Source of the DNA: Clostridia bacterium
GTDB taxonomy: Bacteria; Bacillota; Clostridia; Oscillospirales; CAG-272
Direction of reading: 5' to 3'
Length of the DNA: 62,137 bases
NCBI GenBank assembly: GCA_017461365.1
Contig: JAFTYG010000002.1
Coordinates: 1 to 62,137, forward strand
The notes beneath the pieces were generated by a model that searched no databases, was not told the origin of the DNA, and worked only from the letters and a program-made list of their open reading frames with translations. How positions within the stretch are numbered: position 1 is the stretch's first letter; each line of letters begins with the position of its first letter. Below are positions 7,279-15,484 of the stretch, one piece after another. A program made the position numbers and the translations under genes.

Positions 7279-8566
7279 TCTTCTCAAACTCACACAGCGG
7301 TATATCTCCGAGCATTATTCCTCGGCACTCATAGATAACAGTAAAAGTACGGAGCTTAAAGCATACATAGGGAAGTATCTCTATGATACGGGATATACAG
7401 TAGATGGCTATGACAGAAACAGCCTTATAGAGCGTCTTTTCTGTGAAATGGCAGAGTATTCGATACTTACAAAATACCTCACAGATCCCGATATAGAGGA
7501 AATAAACATCAACGGCTGGGACGACGTTGCTCTTACACATCTTGACGGGCATATAGAGAAAGCAGCGGAATATTTCTTCACCCCCGGTCACGCTGTTGAC
7601 GTGGTAAAGAAGCTCTTACAGCATTCGGGGATGATAATCGACAACGCTACACCCATAGCGCAGGGACACCTTCCAAACAACACCCGTGTCACAGCTCTTA
7701 AAGAGCCTATTGTTGACTCGGACAGAGGTATAGCGGTATCGATTCGTATGCTTCACCCCGCGAGAGTGGATAGAGAGAAGCTGCTCCAATCGGAGTCTAT
7801 ATCCGAAGAAATGCTGTCTTTTCTTGAAATGTGTATCCGTTACGGTGTGTCGTTCGTTGTAGCAGGTCGTACCTCATCGGGAAAGACCACGTTACTCAAT
7901 AGCTTACTCGGCTCTATCCCCGACGGCAAACGTATCTACACCATAGAAAGCGGAGCGAGGGAATTATCTCTCATAAAAAGAGATAAGGACGGTAGAGTAA
8001 GAAATAACGTAGTCCATACACTTTCCCGCCCATCGGATAATCCGTCTTATGACATATCCCAAGAGGATCTTGTTATGGCGGCTCTGCGCTTCGACCCCGA
8101 CGTTATCTGCGTGGGAGAGATGCGAGATGCCGAAGCTCATTCGGCAGTCGAGGCAAGCTCCACCGACCATACCGTTGTTACAACCGTTCACGGTGGCGGC
8201 GGTAAGTACGCTCACAGACGTATTGCCTTTCTGTCACAAAGACGCTTTCCCATAGATATGCGTATATCCTTACAGCAGGCGGCATTGGCGTTTCCAATAG
8301 TCGTATTCGCTCATAAGTTAGAGGATAACAGCCGTAAAGTAATGGATATTACGGAATGTATCGTCCACGACGGCGGAGAGCTTGAATACAGAACGCTATA
8401 CAGATATGCTATCCACAGCAACGAATACACAGACGGAGTATTCTCTATCAAGGGAGAGTTTGTCAAGGAAAACGCTCCGTCAGAAATCCTACGACAAAAG
8501 CTTATGAGGGGCGGTGTTCCCGAAGAGCTGATACGAAGATTTGAGGAAGGAGGAGAACAAAAGTGA
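7265..8566 (+). CDS. tadA: TadA/CpaF secretion ATPase (VirB11-related)
   Basis: 433 aa. Walker A GRTSSGKTTLL (about 201-211), Walker B VICVGEMRD (about 279-287) and a His box ending TTVHGG (about 308-313), after an N-terminal domain. This is the hexameric ATPase that powers Tad pilus assembly. In this hybrid operon it could also serve as the VirB11 equivalent of the type IV secretion machine, because no other VirB11 is present. It overlaps the genes on both sides. Confidence 0.93.
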   Translation: MELYNLLKLTQRYISEHYSSALIDNSKSTELKAYIGKYLYDTGYTVDGYDRNSLIERLFCEMAEYSILTKYLTDPDIEEININGWDDVALTHLDGHIEKAAEYFFTPGHAVDVVKKLLQHSGMIIDNATPIAQGHLPNNTRVTALKEPIVDSDRGIAVSIRMLHPARVDREKLLQSESISEEMLSFLEMCIRYGVSFVVAGRTSSGKTTLLNSLLGSIPDGKRIYTIESGARELSLIKRDKDGRVRNNVVHTLSRPSDNPSYDISQEDLVMAALRFDPDVICVGEMRDAEAHSAVEASSTDHTVVTTVHGGGGKYAHRRIAFLSQRRFPIDMRISLQQAALAFPIVVFAHKLEDNSRKVMDITECIVHDGGELEYRTLYRYAIHSNEYTDGVFSIKGEFVKENAPSEILRQKLMRGGVPEELIRRFEEGGEQK

Positions 8567-9489
8567 CCTTTATATATTTTCTATGCTTTGCTCTTGCAAC
8601 TGTAGGAGTAATATTCGCCTTTGGTCTTACACCGGAGGGGCTTACAAACGACCTTGCCCCCTTGTTCAATAAAAGAAAAACTCTGCGAGATAAATCTCTC
8701 ACGGCAAGGGGTAAGAAAAAGACCAAAAGATTTGTCGTGGAGATACAGAGAATAAAGATCGCCCTTGAGGAAACGGGAAAAGCTAAACATTTTTCTGTAG
8801 CTCTTGCTATATCCGTTATCCTTATGATAGTAGGTTGCATGGTAGCTGTAGTTATAGATAACCTTTTCCTCATTCCCGTCCTTGCCGTGACCTTTGCTAT
8901 GATACCATTTGCATATCTCAAAAAGACCATAAGCATCTACGAGAAGCACGTAAAAGAGGACTTGGAAACTGCGCTGTCTATCATTACGACCTCTTACGTC
9001 CGCAACGATAACATCATCAATGCGGTAAAAGAGAACATCCGTTACTTAAAGCCGCCTATAAAGGGCATATTCGAGAGCTTTCTTGCAGAGACCTCAAGCA
9101 TTACACCCGATATTAGAGTGGCAATCTCTCACCTCAAAGAGAAGATAAACGATACCATATTTGAGGAATGGTGTGACGTGCTTATCTCCTGTCAGAATGA
9201 TAGAACCTTAAAGGACACGCTTATGCCGGTGGTATCCAAGCTGACCGATGTGAGACTTGTAAACAACAGTCTTAAAACAATGCTGGATAACGCAAGGCGA
9301 GAGTATTACACAATGGTGGTAATGGTAGTGACTAATATTCCTATTCTTTACCTCATTAACAAGGATTGGTATAACGCTCTTATGAATACCACGCTCGGCA
9401 AGATCGTTCTTGCCATCTGCGCAGTGGTTATCTTTATTACGGCAATGAGACTTAATAAGATAACCAAGCCTGTAGAATACAAGAGATAG
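8563..9489 (+). CDS. TadB-like inner membrane platform protein
   Basis: 308 aa, starting at GTG 8563 after GGAGGAG and overlapping TadA by 4 nt. There are membrane helices near residues 1-20, 80-125 and 250-300, with a cytoplasmic helical stretch typical of the type II secretion F domain (about 120-240). It pairs with the next gene as the TadB/TadC membrane platform driven by TadA. Confidence 0.85.
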   Translation: MTFIYFLCFALATVGVIFAFGLTPEGLTNDLAPLFNKRKTLRDKSLTARGKKKTKRFVVEIQRIKIALEETGKAKHFSVALAISVILMIVGCMVAVVIDNLFLIPVLAVTFAMIPFAYLKKTISIYEKHVKEDLETALSIITTSYVRNDNIINAVKENIRYLKPPIKGIFESFLAETSSITPDIRVAISHLKEKINDTIFEEWCDVLISCQNDRTLKDTLMPVVSKLTDVRLVNNSLKTMLDNARREYYTMVVMVVTNIPILYLINKDWYNALMNTTLGKIVLAICAVVIFITAMRLNKITKPVEYKR

Positions 9490-9500
9490 GAGGGCAGGAT

Positions 9501-10373
9501 ATGATAATCATTCAAATAATCGTCGGTGCGCTTGTCGCAGTTGGAGTTGGTGCCATATTGATCGACATTCTTCATATCCCCACCCTCAAGGCTCAAAAGG
9601 CGGTAAATAACCTCGGTAAAAAGGGAGATAAGAAGGTAAGCGTAATTGAGATATACCTGAAGGACTTTTCGGTATTTATCTCAAAACACTTAAAGCTCAA
9701 TGAGTATAAGAAAGCTCAGCTTGAAGGAGATCTGCGTACAGCGGGAATGGAGATAACGCCTGAACGCTACGTAGCAGACGCTCTTACAAAAGCTCTCGTT
9801 ATAAGTGTTTTCGCAATACCCGCGTTCTTCGTATTCAAGATAGCCGCTGCCGTTGTTCTTCTTATTGCCGTACTTATCTATTTCAAGGAATACAAGGCGG
9901 TAAGCGGAAAGATAAAGGCAAGACGGCAAAAGATAGAATACGAACTCCCCCGTTTCGTAAGTTCCATTGAGAAAACGATGCAGCACAACAGAGACGTCAT
10001 ATACATACTCGAATCCTATAAGGAAACTGCGGGAGAAGAATTAAAGAGCGAGCTTGAAATAACCATAGCGGATATGCGTTCGGGAAACATTGAGGTGGCT
10101 CTTACAAGACTTGAAACAAGAGTAGGCTCTACTATGATGAGCGACGTCACAAGAGGTTTGGTGGCTCTTAACCGGGGCGACGACAACCGCATCTATTGGG
10201 GACAGCTCGTTATGAAGCTGGCAGACTACCAAAGACAATTACTCCGTCAGCAAGCGGACGCAGTACCGAGGAAGGTCAAGAAGCTGTCTATGGCTCTTAT
10301 GTTCTGCTTTATGCTCATATACGTGGCAGTCATAGGATACGTTCTCGTGACCTCTCTCGGTTCTATACTGTGA
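9501..10373 (+). CDS. TadC-like inner membrane platform protein
   Basis: 290 aa: N-terminal helix, cytoplasmic region, helix pair near 95-125, F-domain helices with conserved polar positions (YELPRFVSSIEKTM, about 148-161), and a C-terminal helix. It is the expected partner of TadB. The order A-B-C is the classic tad order. Confidence 0.85.
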   Translation: MIIIQIIVGALVAVGVGAILIDILHIPTLKAQKAVNNLGKKGDKKVSVIEIYLKDFSVFISKHLKLNEYKKAQLEGDLRTAGMEITPERYVADALTKALVISVFAIPAFFVFKIAAAVVLLIAVLIYFKEYKAVSGKIKARRQKIEYELPRFVSSIEKTMQHNRDVIYILESYKETAGEELKSELEITIADMRSGNIEVALTRLETRVGSTMMSDVTRGLVALNRGDDNRIYWGQLVMKLADYQRQLLRQQADAVPRKVKKLSMALMFCFMLIYVAVIGYVLVTSLGSIL

Positions 10374-10382
10374 GGGGACGCG

Positions 10383-10422
10383 CTTTCTTTTTCTCTTCTT
10401 TGAAAAGAAGCAGAAAAAGAAA
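10383..10422 (+). repeat. CT/AG-rich inverted repeat
   Basis: A pyrimidine-rich arm pairs with an almost complementary AAGAAGCAGAAAAAGAAA arm, forming a long AT-rich hairpin in the only gap above 50 nt in this part of the operon. It has no T run, so it may be a processing or stability element, or a dispersed repeat. Confidence 0.5.
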
Positions 10423-10455
10423 CAAAAAGAGAAGAAACTTTAAAAAAGGAGAAAA

Positions 10456-10863
10456 ATGAAAAGGATATGTAATAAAAAAGGCGAAGGATACGTTGATGTG
10501 GCTGTTGCTGTGCTTGTAATCTCTTTCTTACTTATACTCCTTGTAAGCGTGTTCGGAGTGATACATCAGAAGCAGACACTCAACCAAATGGCGCAGCAGC
10601 TCGCGAAGACGGCGGCAATAAACGGCTGTGTCGGTGACGAGGTACAAGAGCGTTATGAGCAGTTGTGTGAGCAAATGGGTATTACACCCACAATGACCTT
10701 TGAAGCGAACTACTTTGACGAGGATGCGGGAAAGGTACAGATTGGTGACATTATTACATGTACGCTTACAATGGATACTTCTCTCATAGGCTTCGGCGGA
10801 GAGCTGTTTCCCATAGATATGACGGTTACTGCTTCAAGCGTGTCGCAGGTGTATTGGAGGTAA
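10456..10863 (+). CDS. TadE-like pseudopilin (DUF4320 type)
   Basis: 135 aa starting with NKKGEGYVDVAVAVLVI, the same prepilin signature as the first genes of the operon, then one hydrophobic helix and a ~95-aa extracellular domain. DUF4320 proteins are typical of Clostridia conjugative elements. Its place after TadC matches tadE/tadF in tad loci, so it is probably a minor pilin. Confidence 0.78.
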   Translation: MKRICNKKGEGYVDVAVAVLVISFLLILLVSVFGVIHQKQTLNQMAQQLAKTAAINGCVGDEVQERYEQLCEQMGITPTMTFEANYFDEDAGKVQIGDIITCTLTMDTSLIGFGGELFPIDMTVTASSVSQVYWR

Positions 10864-10866
10864 CCC

Positions 10867-11310
10867 ATGAAGATACTCAAGGATAAAAGCGGTGTGAGCT
10901 ACGTTCTTGTATGCGTTATAGTCCTGTTTGCGTCTATGCTCATATATGCGGGCTTGGAGTACAATTCCGTATTGAGTGTAGTGGAGAGCCAAAAGCAAGA
11001 GGTATCCTTTGAACTGGATAAGGTCACAGCCGAATCAGCAAGGGAGAACATAGAGAACGGAGCCACGATAAGCACAGAGGATATAGAGCAAAGAGCATTC
11101 TCAACTCTTGGGTTCTATGATACAAGCATACAGATAAAGGACGGTATCGGATATTCCATGTCACGACCGTCCTTTTCTGTTATAACGGGAACGGATATAA
11201 CCATTACGGCAGAGTATGAGCTGACAGTACCTTTCAGACTGATTGATGCTGAGGTGATAGAAATTACCGTTCCCGTAAGAGTAACGGCAAAATATTATGA
11301 AAGGAATTAA
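10867..11310 (+). CDS. TadE/F-like pseudopilin
   Basis: 147 aa with leader KDKSGVSYV followed by a hydrophobic helix (VLVCVIVLFASMLIYAGL) and a soluble beta-rich domain. The cleavage-site region is a variant of K-[KR]-G-E. It starts 3 nt after the previous stop, with TTGGAGGTAA as ribosome site inside the previous gene. It probably forms a minor pilin pair with that gene's product. Confidence 0.65.
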   Translation: MKILKDKSGVSYVLVCVIVLFASMLIYAGLEYNSVLSVVESQKQEVSFELDKVTAESARENIENGATISTEDIEQRAFSTLGFYDTSIQIKDGIGYSMSRPSFSVITGTDITITAEYELTVPFRLIDAEVIEITVPVRVTAKYYERN

Positions 11311-11312
11311 GA

Positions 11313-11531
11313 ATGGCAGAGATAAATAAGAAAAATTTAAGGGCGGTTACAAGGCTTATTGAGGCAGGCATTACCGATGAAAAGGAGATCGTAAGCCTTG
11401 GTATAGCACGCCTTTTGGAAATACCAAATATAACGATACAGGAGCTTAACGCCATAAGTGAGCTTCAAAAGGCAGTAAAGGCAGGGAAGGTCATATCATT
11501 CCTTGCGGGAGGTGCTACCGATGAAGCTTGA
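11313..11531 (+). CDS. small helical protein, unknown
   Basis: 72 aa, charged, mostly helical, no membrane segment or signal. It starts 2 nt after the previous stop and overlaps the next gene by 11 nt, so it belongs to the operon. I do not recognise a family. A small cytoplasmic adaptor or chaperone would fit, but that is a guess. Confidence 0.6.
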   Translation: MAEINKKNLRAVTRLIEAGITDEKEIVSLGIARLLEIPNITIQELNAISELQKAVKAGKVISFLAGGATDEA

Positions 11532-12222
11532 AGAACTGAAGCTGTGGCGTGAGCGCGAATTGTTCAGCGAGGAAATACCGAGAGAATATGGTTTTCTCGG
11601 TGCGATATATGGCGTATTCCGTGACGGTACCGTGGATTGCGGCACAGAGTTTCCAGCAGGCTTTGGCAGAGATATTCAATGCGAGTTCGGCAGACTCGTC
11701 AGCTTCACGCAATGTGAGGGAGAATGCTTCTTAAAGGATCGCGGCAGAATGAGCGACTATTGCCGTTCCCACCCTCACGCTCGCGTACCGTATAAGTTTA
11801 ATCGTGAATGTTGGGGCTTTCGGGTATTTACAGACAAATACGCTTGGTACATAGCCTGTACCCCTTGGAACGACGGACGGCACTTTACCGTTTACTGCTA
11901 TGACAGAGAGACGCTGATAAGCTGCCTTGCCGAAGAAAAGGGCTTGGTCAGCGAGTGCTTCGGTATCTTGCCTTTTACGGGTGAACTTATTATCATACGC
12001 TTCGGTGAGGACAGCTACAGTCTGTGCGCGGAGAAGGGCGCGACGATTGAGGACAACAAAATTCTTGCTATGGCTCAAAACGGTATGTACGGCATAAACC
12101 GAGCGCAGATATCCGCAATGCAGAACGGCGCCATTTACGGTTGGGATACACCGCTTGCCGATCCGTCAAGCTATGATGAAAACGGATATTTAATTACGAG
12201 ATATGAAAAATGTAAAAAATAG
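11521..12222 (+). CDS. unrecognised soluble protein in transfer operon
   Basis: 233 aa from ATG 11521, chosen for the GGGAGGTG site at 11507-11514. It is rich in aromatic residues and cysteine (eleven Cys), with no signal peptide, so it is likely cytoplasmic. I recognise no catalytic motif. It overlaps the previous gene by 11 nt, which suggests translational coupling. It sits at the boundary between the Tad block and the type IV secretion block. Confidence 0.65.
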   Translation: MKLEELKLWRERELFSEEIPREYGFLGAIYGVFRDGTVDCGTEFPAGFGRDIQCEFGRLVSFTQCEGECFLKDRGRMSDYCRSHPHARVPYKFNRECWGFRVFTDKYAWYIACTPWNDGRHFTVYCYDRETLISCLAEEKGLVSECFGILPFTGELIIIRFGEDSYSLCAEKGATIEDNKILAMAQNGMYGINRAQISAMQNGAIYGWDTPLADPSSYDENGYLITRYEKCKK

Positions 12223-12234
12223 GGAGGAATTTGC

Positions 12235-12618
12235 TTGAAAAAAAGAAAACAAACAAGAACAAAAAAGATAGGAAAGCACATAGACTACGGACGGCTTCTC
12301 TATATGGGCTTCCTGTGTGCGGTTTTAGCGGCATCTTTGTGCCTACCTGCCTTTGCCGCAACGCCTACTATATGGGAAAAGGCAACGGAAATAATGAAGG
12401 ACGTATATAACCAGATACTTCTTATCTCAACCATAGCCGCCGTTGTGTGCGCCGCCGTCGCCTTGCTTCTAATGAACTTTTCAAAAAGCGGAAAGACGGT
12501 TGACGAATCGCGGGCGTGGCTCAAACGAATTGCTATCACTTGGGCGATACTCAACAGTCTCGGATTTATTATGGCTTACGTCACACCCTTCTTCTCGGGC
12601 GGTAAATGGAATGGGTAG
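12235..12618 (+). CDS. VirB2/TrbC-like membrane pilin of the T4SS
   Basis: 127 aa starting at TTG 12235 after GGGAGGAA. A basic N-terminus, then a signal peptide ending in AFA (cut near 43-44), then two hydrophobic helices separated by a short polar loop (SKSGKTVDE). This is the VirB2/TrbC architecture. It lies just before the VirB6-like gene, as in many conjugation operons of Firmicutes. The assignment rests on architecture and context. Confidence 0.65.
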   Translation: MKKRKQTRTKKIGKHIDYGRLLYMGFLCAVLAASLCLPAFAATPTIWEKATEIMKDVYNQILLISTIAAVVCAAVALLLMNFSKSGKTVDESRAWLKRIAITWAILNSLGFIMAYVTPFFSGGKWNG

Positions 12619-12649
12619 CGCTTCAGTCACAGAAAGGATGTGATACAAT

Positions 12650-13360
12650 ATAGGTATTTTAGACGGTATCGTAGAATGGTGTGCACAAAAGGTAATGCTG
12701 GTGCTTGATCTTGCCAGCACATCTGTTTTGGGTGTTCTCGGATGTAATATGGACACCTTCGTTCGGTATTTTCCCGCAGTAGATACAATGTACGATATTT
12801 TCGTAGCACTTGCAATCGGACTTATTCTGCTGAATTGGGTATGGCAGCTTTTTAAAAACTTTGGTTTAGGGTTAGGCTTTGAAGCAGAGGATCCCGTAAA
12901 GCTCAGCATTCGCTCCGTTATCTTTATCTTCCTTGCCCTTTATGCAAGAGATATAGTGGATATTATATTGAAGATTGGCGGTACACCATATATGTGGATA
13001 ATGTCCTCGGAGATAGCTCCCTTGGACTTTTCCTCGTATTATTCTACGGTCCTGACGGTTGCGGGAGTTACGGCAAACGGAGCTGCTACGATAGTTGCTC
13101 TCATACTGACACTTGTCCTCGCTTGGAATTACATCAAGCTGTTATTTGAAGCGGCAGAAAGATATGTACTGCTTGGAGTTCTCGTATTTACTGCGCCGGT
13201 TGCGTTCTCAATGGGAGCATCGCAGACTACGGGAAATATCTTCAAGAGCTGGTGTCGAATGTTCGGCGGACAGGTATTCCTGCTCATAATGAATGCTTGG
13301 TGCCTGAGAGTATTCTCGTCAATGATGGGAGCGTTTTTTGCAAATCCCTTATCACTGTAA
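12650..13360 (+). CDS. VirB6/TrbL-like channel protein, apparent ATA start
   Basis: About 236 aa if begun at ATA 12650 (first residues M-GILDGIVEWCAQK), with five or more membrane helices and the NWVWQLFKNFGLG and AERYVLLGVLVFTAPVAFSMG segments common to VirB6-like proteins of Clostridia elements. The only in-frame ATG (12695) has just AAAAGG 2 nt away and would remove 15 conserved-looking residues. ATA has AAGGATGTGAT (12634-12644) ending 5 nt upstream, which matches 10 of 11 bases of the full anti-SD complement. In the cell it would form the inner membrane channel of the mating machine. Confidence 0.75.
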   Translation: MGILDGIVEWCAQKVMLVLDLASTSVLGVLGCNMDTFVRYFPAVDTMYDIFVALAIGLILLNWVWQLFKNFGLGLGFEAEDPVKLSIRSVIFIFLALYARDIVDIILKIGGTPYMWIMSSEIAPLDFSSYYSTVLTVAGVTANGAATIVALILTLVLAWNYIKLLFEAAERYVLLGVLVFTAPVAFSMGASQTTGNIFKSWCRMFGGQVFLLIMNAWCLRVFSSMMGAFFANPLSL

Positions 13361-13370
13361 AGGAGGTATA

Positions 13371-14297
13371 ATGATAAAACGAAACAAACTAATAACATTT
13401 ATAGCCGTCGCGCTGATTACGGTATCCGTTTTCAGTACGTCGGCTTTTGCTTTGACCGACAGTGAGGTGCAGGCGGCAGTTGCAGAACACGGAGAGAACT
13501 TTATTACAGGAAATATATTTGTGTGGTTTCTGTGCGCCATAGCATTTTTGAAGGTCAGTCAAAAGATAGATAGCTTTCTTGCCGGACTCGGTATCAGCGT
13601 AGGACATACGGGCGGTTCATTGCTCGCTGAGGCAGCCATTGCCACAAGAGGCATATTTACCGCAAAACAGTTTGCGAGCCACTTTGGCGGTGGTTCAGGC
13701 GGCGGAGGTGGCAGCGGTTCCTCGGGGAATAGCGGCGGTGGATTTGCGAGCGGCGGTCTTGTAGGAATGGTCGGTCGAAGATTTACAAAGAGCGGAGTAA
13801 ATAAGGCTACGGGAAAAAGCGGCGGAGGCCTTGGTGGAAAAGCCTATACCTCGTCCGTAAGCAGGGGCGGTAGCTTTGCAAACAATGTTATCGGCAGAGT
13901 TGCAACGGGGAATATATCTTCGATGGGTACTATTTCAGGAGAAGGCTCATCCGAAGCACTTATGTCCTATCTCGGTTATACCGCGATGGGAAGCGAAGCG
14001 GAAGGTGTTCCGTCCTATTCCGACGTTGAGATAGGTGGCGGTCGTATAATGGCGACAGAAGCAAATGAGGAGCATCCAAGCGGTATTTCCGTGGGAATGT
14101 ATCATACTGATACCTATATGAAGCCCTCGGGCGAGCATACAGTCGTAACGGCGGCAGACGGAACGAAGTGGTATAAGCAGTATGCAAAGGACACTGTGGA
14201 GCGCACACCTCATGCAGCTCCTAATGGGGCTATTACATATTCCGAGAGGATAGTCAAAAAACTACCTGATCCGCCTAAGAGAAAGGATAGGGTATAA
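13371..14297 (+). CDS. secreted Gly-rich mating-channel associated protein
   Basis: 308 aa from ATG 13371 (AAAGGAGG upstream; the longer frame has no ribosome site). It has a signal peptide ending in AFA (about residue 27), one further hydrophobic helix (about 45-65), a Gly/Ser-rich linker (about 105-135) and a soluble C-terminal region. The next gene starts exactly at its last base. Position directly after the VirB6-like gene and the glycine linker suggest an accessory channel or pilus-base component. No enzyme motif is visible. Confidence 0.6.
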   Translation: MIKRNKLITFIAVALITVSVFSTSAFALTDSEVQAAVAEHGENFITGNIFVWFLCAIAFLKVSQKIDSFLAGLGISVGHTGGSLLAEAAIATRGIFTAKQFASHFGGGSGGGGGSGSSGNSGGGFASGGLVGMVGRRFTKSGVNKATGKSGGGLGGKAYTSSVSRGGSFANNVIGRVATGNISSMGTISGEGSSEALMSYLGYTAMGSEAEGVPSYSDVEIGGGRIMATEANEEHPSGISVGMYHTDTYMKPSGEHTVVTAADGTKWYKQYAKDTVERTPHAAPNGAITYSERIVKKLPDPPKRKDRV

Positions 14298-15124
14298 TGG
14301 CGGATAACGGGCATCCTGTATCCGAGCCTTTAAAAAAGACCTCGCAGGCGGTAATGGCGACAAAACGAGCCGCGCAAGCTGCAGTTAAGCTTGCCAAAAG
14401 TATAGCAAAGCTCGCCAAAACTATTGCCTCGACCGCAAAAGGCGCGGCAGTCGGCAGTATATACGGAGCGATTGCCGCATTCATATGGGAAAACAAAGGA
14501 CTTATTTTGAAAATAGTATTTGCGGTGTCGCTCATACTTCTCATACCGTCCCTTATAATCTGCATGCTCCCAAGCGTTATATTCAATGGGCTAAGCGAGC
14601 CTTATTCGATAGATAACGGTAACGCACTTATTCTTAATGACAGCACGGTTATTACGAATAACATCAACAGAATATCCAACTCTATAGGAAAAACGATGGC
14701 AAAAGCCAAAGAGGATATATTATCGGATATAGAAAGGGATTTCAAACGCACCGACGCGGATCAGATACAGATAATAGACCCATATGAAAGTACTCTGTCG
14801 TATAGCGTAGCCTCATTCGTTTCGCAGTATTCCGCATCAAAGAGCGACAGTTATCAAGCGGTGTCTATTTTAGAACTGGAGAGCGTGATGGAGAATAACA
14901 GGCACAAGCTGTTTTCTTATACGAGAGCCTTTGAGGAAAGAACTGTCCCTGAGAGTGACGAGACCGAAAAGGTGGCGGTATATACCGTGGTGTATAACGG
15001 AGAGGAATATTTTGCCGACCATATTTTTCACCTATCGGATAAGCAAAAAGCGCTTGCCGCAGATTATAGGGAAAATTTCAAGCTGTTTCTTGGTGAGGAT
15101 AGTTTATGGGAGCAAATAAAGTAA
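14297..15124 (+). CDS. VirB8/CD1108-type membrane protein without a wall hydrolase domain
   Basis: 275 aa. An Ala/Lys-rich amphipathic N-terminus (about 15-55, many AKLAK-like repeats), one strong membrane helix (about 72-95) and an outward helical domain. The N-terminal half resembles mobile-element proteins that usually continue into a lysozyme or NlpC/P60 domain. Here the protein stops first, so the wall-cutting domain is absent or encoded elsewhere. It overlaps the previous gene by 1 nt. Confidence 0.6.
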   Translation: MADNGHPVSEPLKKTSQAVMATKRAAQAAVKLAKSIAKLAKTIASTAKGAAVGSIYGAIAAFIWENKGLILKIVFAVSLILLIPSLIICMLPSVIFNGLSEPYSIDNGNALILNDSTVITNNINRISNSIGKTMAKAKEDILSDIERDFKRTDADQIQIIDPYESTLSYSVASFVSQYSASKSDSYQAVSILELESVMENNRHKLFSYTRAFEERTVPESDETEKVAVYTVVYNGEEYFADHIFHLSDKQKALAADYRENFKLFLGEDSLWEQIK

Positions 15125-15136
15125 GAAAGGAGAGCT

Positions 15137-15484
15137 ATGGAACGAAACGACAGCGAATTTGACGTCTATTACATTCCGCCGAACTTTATTGAGGGTGGGA
15201 CGGTCTTAGGCGGTTTGTTCAAATTAAGAAACGTAATTGAAGCGGGCATTCTTGCATTAGGTGTGGGAGTGCCTATTTTTATGATCGATCTTGATATAAG
15301 TGCCAAGGTCGTGATACTTTGCTTTACGGCATTGCCTCTGGCGCTTATAGCTTTGATCGGTATATCGGGAGAAAGTCTTTTCTCCTATATCATGGGGTTT
15401 CTCAGATTCGTAAAAAGACGCCGTGTACTCGGCGCAAATAAACAAAAGCAAATAAAAAGAAGGAGGAAAAATATTGAAAGGTAA
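15137..15484 (+). CDS. PrgI/VirB3-like membrane protein
   Basis: 115 aa: polar N-terminus with IPPNF, two adjacent membrane helices (about 34-80), and a basic C-terminal tail. This is the compact PrgI/VirB3 layout, and such genes normally lie just upstream of virB4; here only the large surface-protein gene intervenes. It overlaps that gene by 11 nt. Confidence 0.75.
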   Translation: MERNDSEFDVYYIPPNFIEGGTVLGGLFKLRNVIEAGILALGVGVPIFMIDLDISAKVVILCFTALPLALIALIGISGESLFSYIMGFLRFVKRRRVLGANKQKQIKRRRKNIER

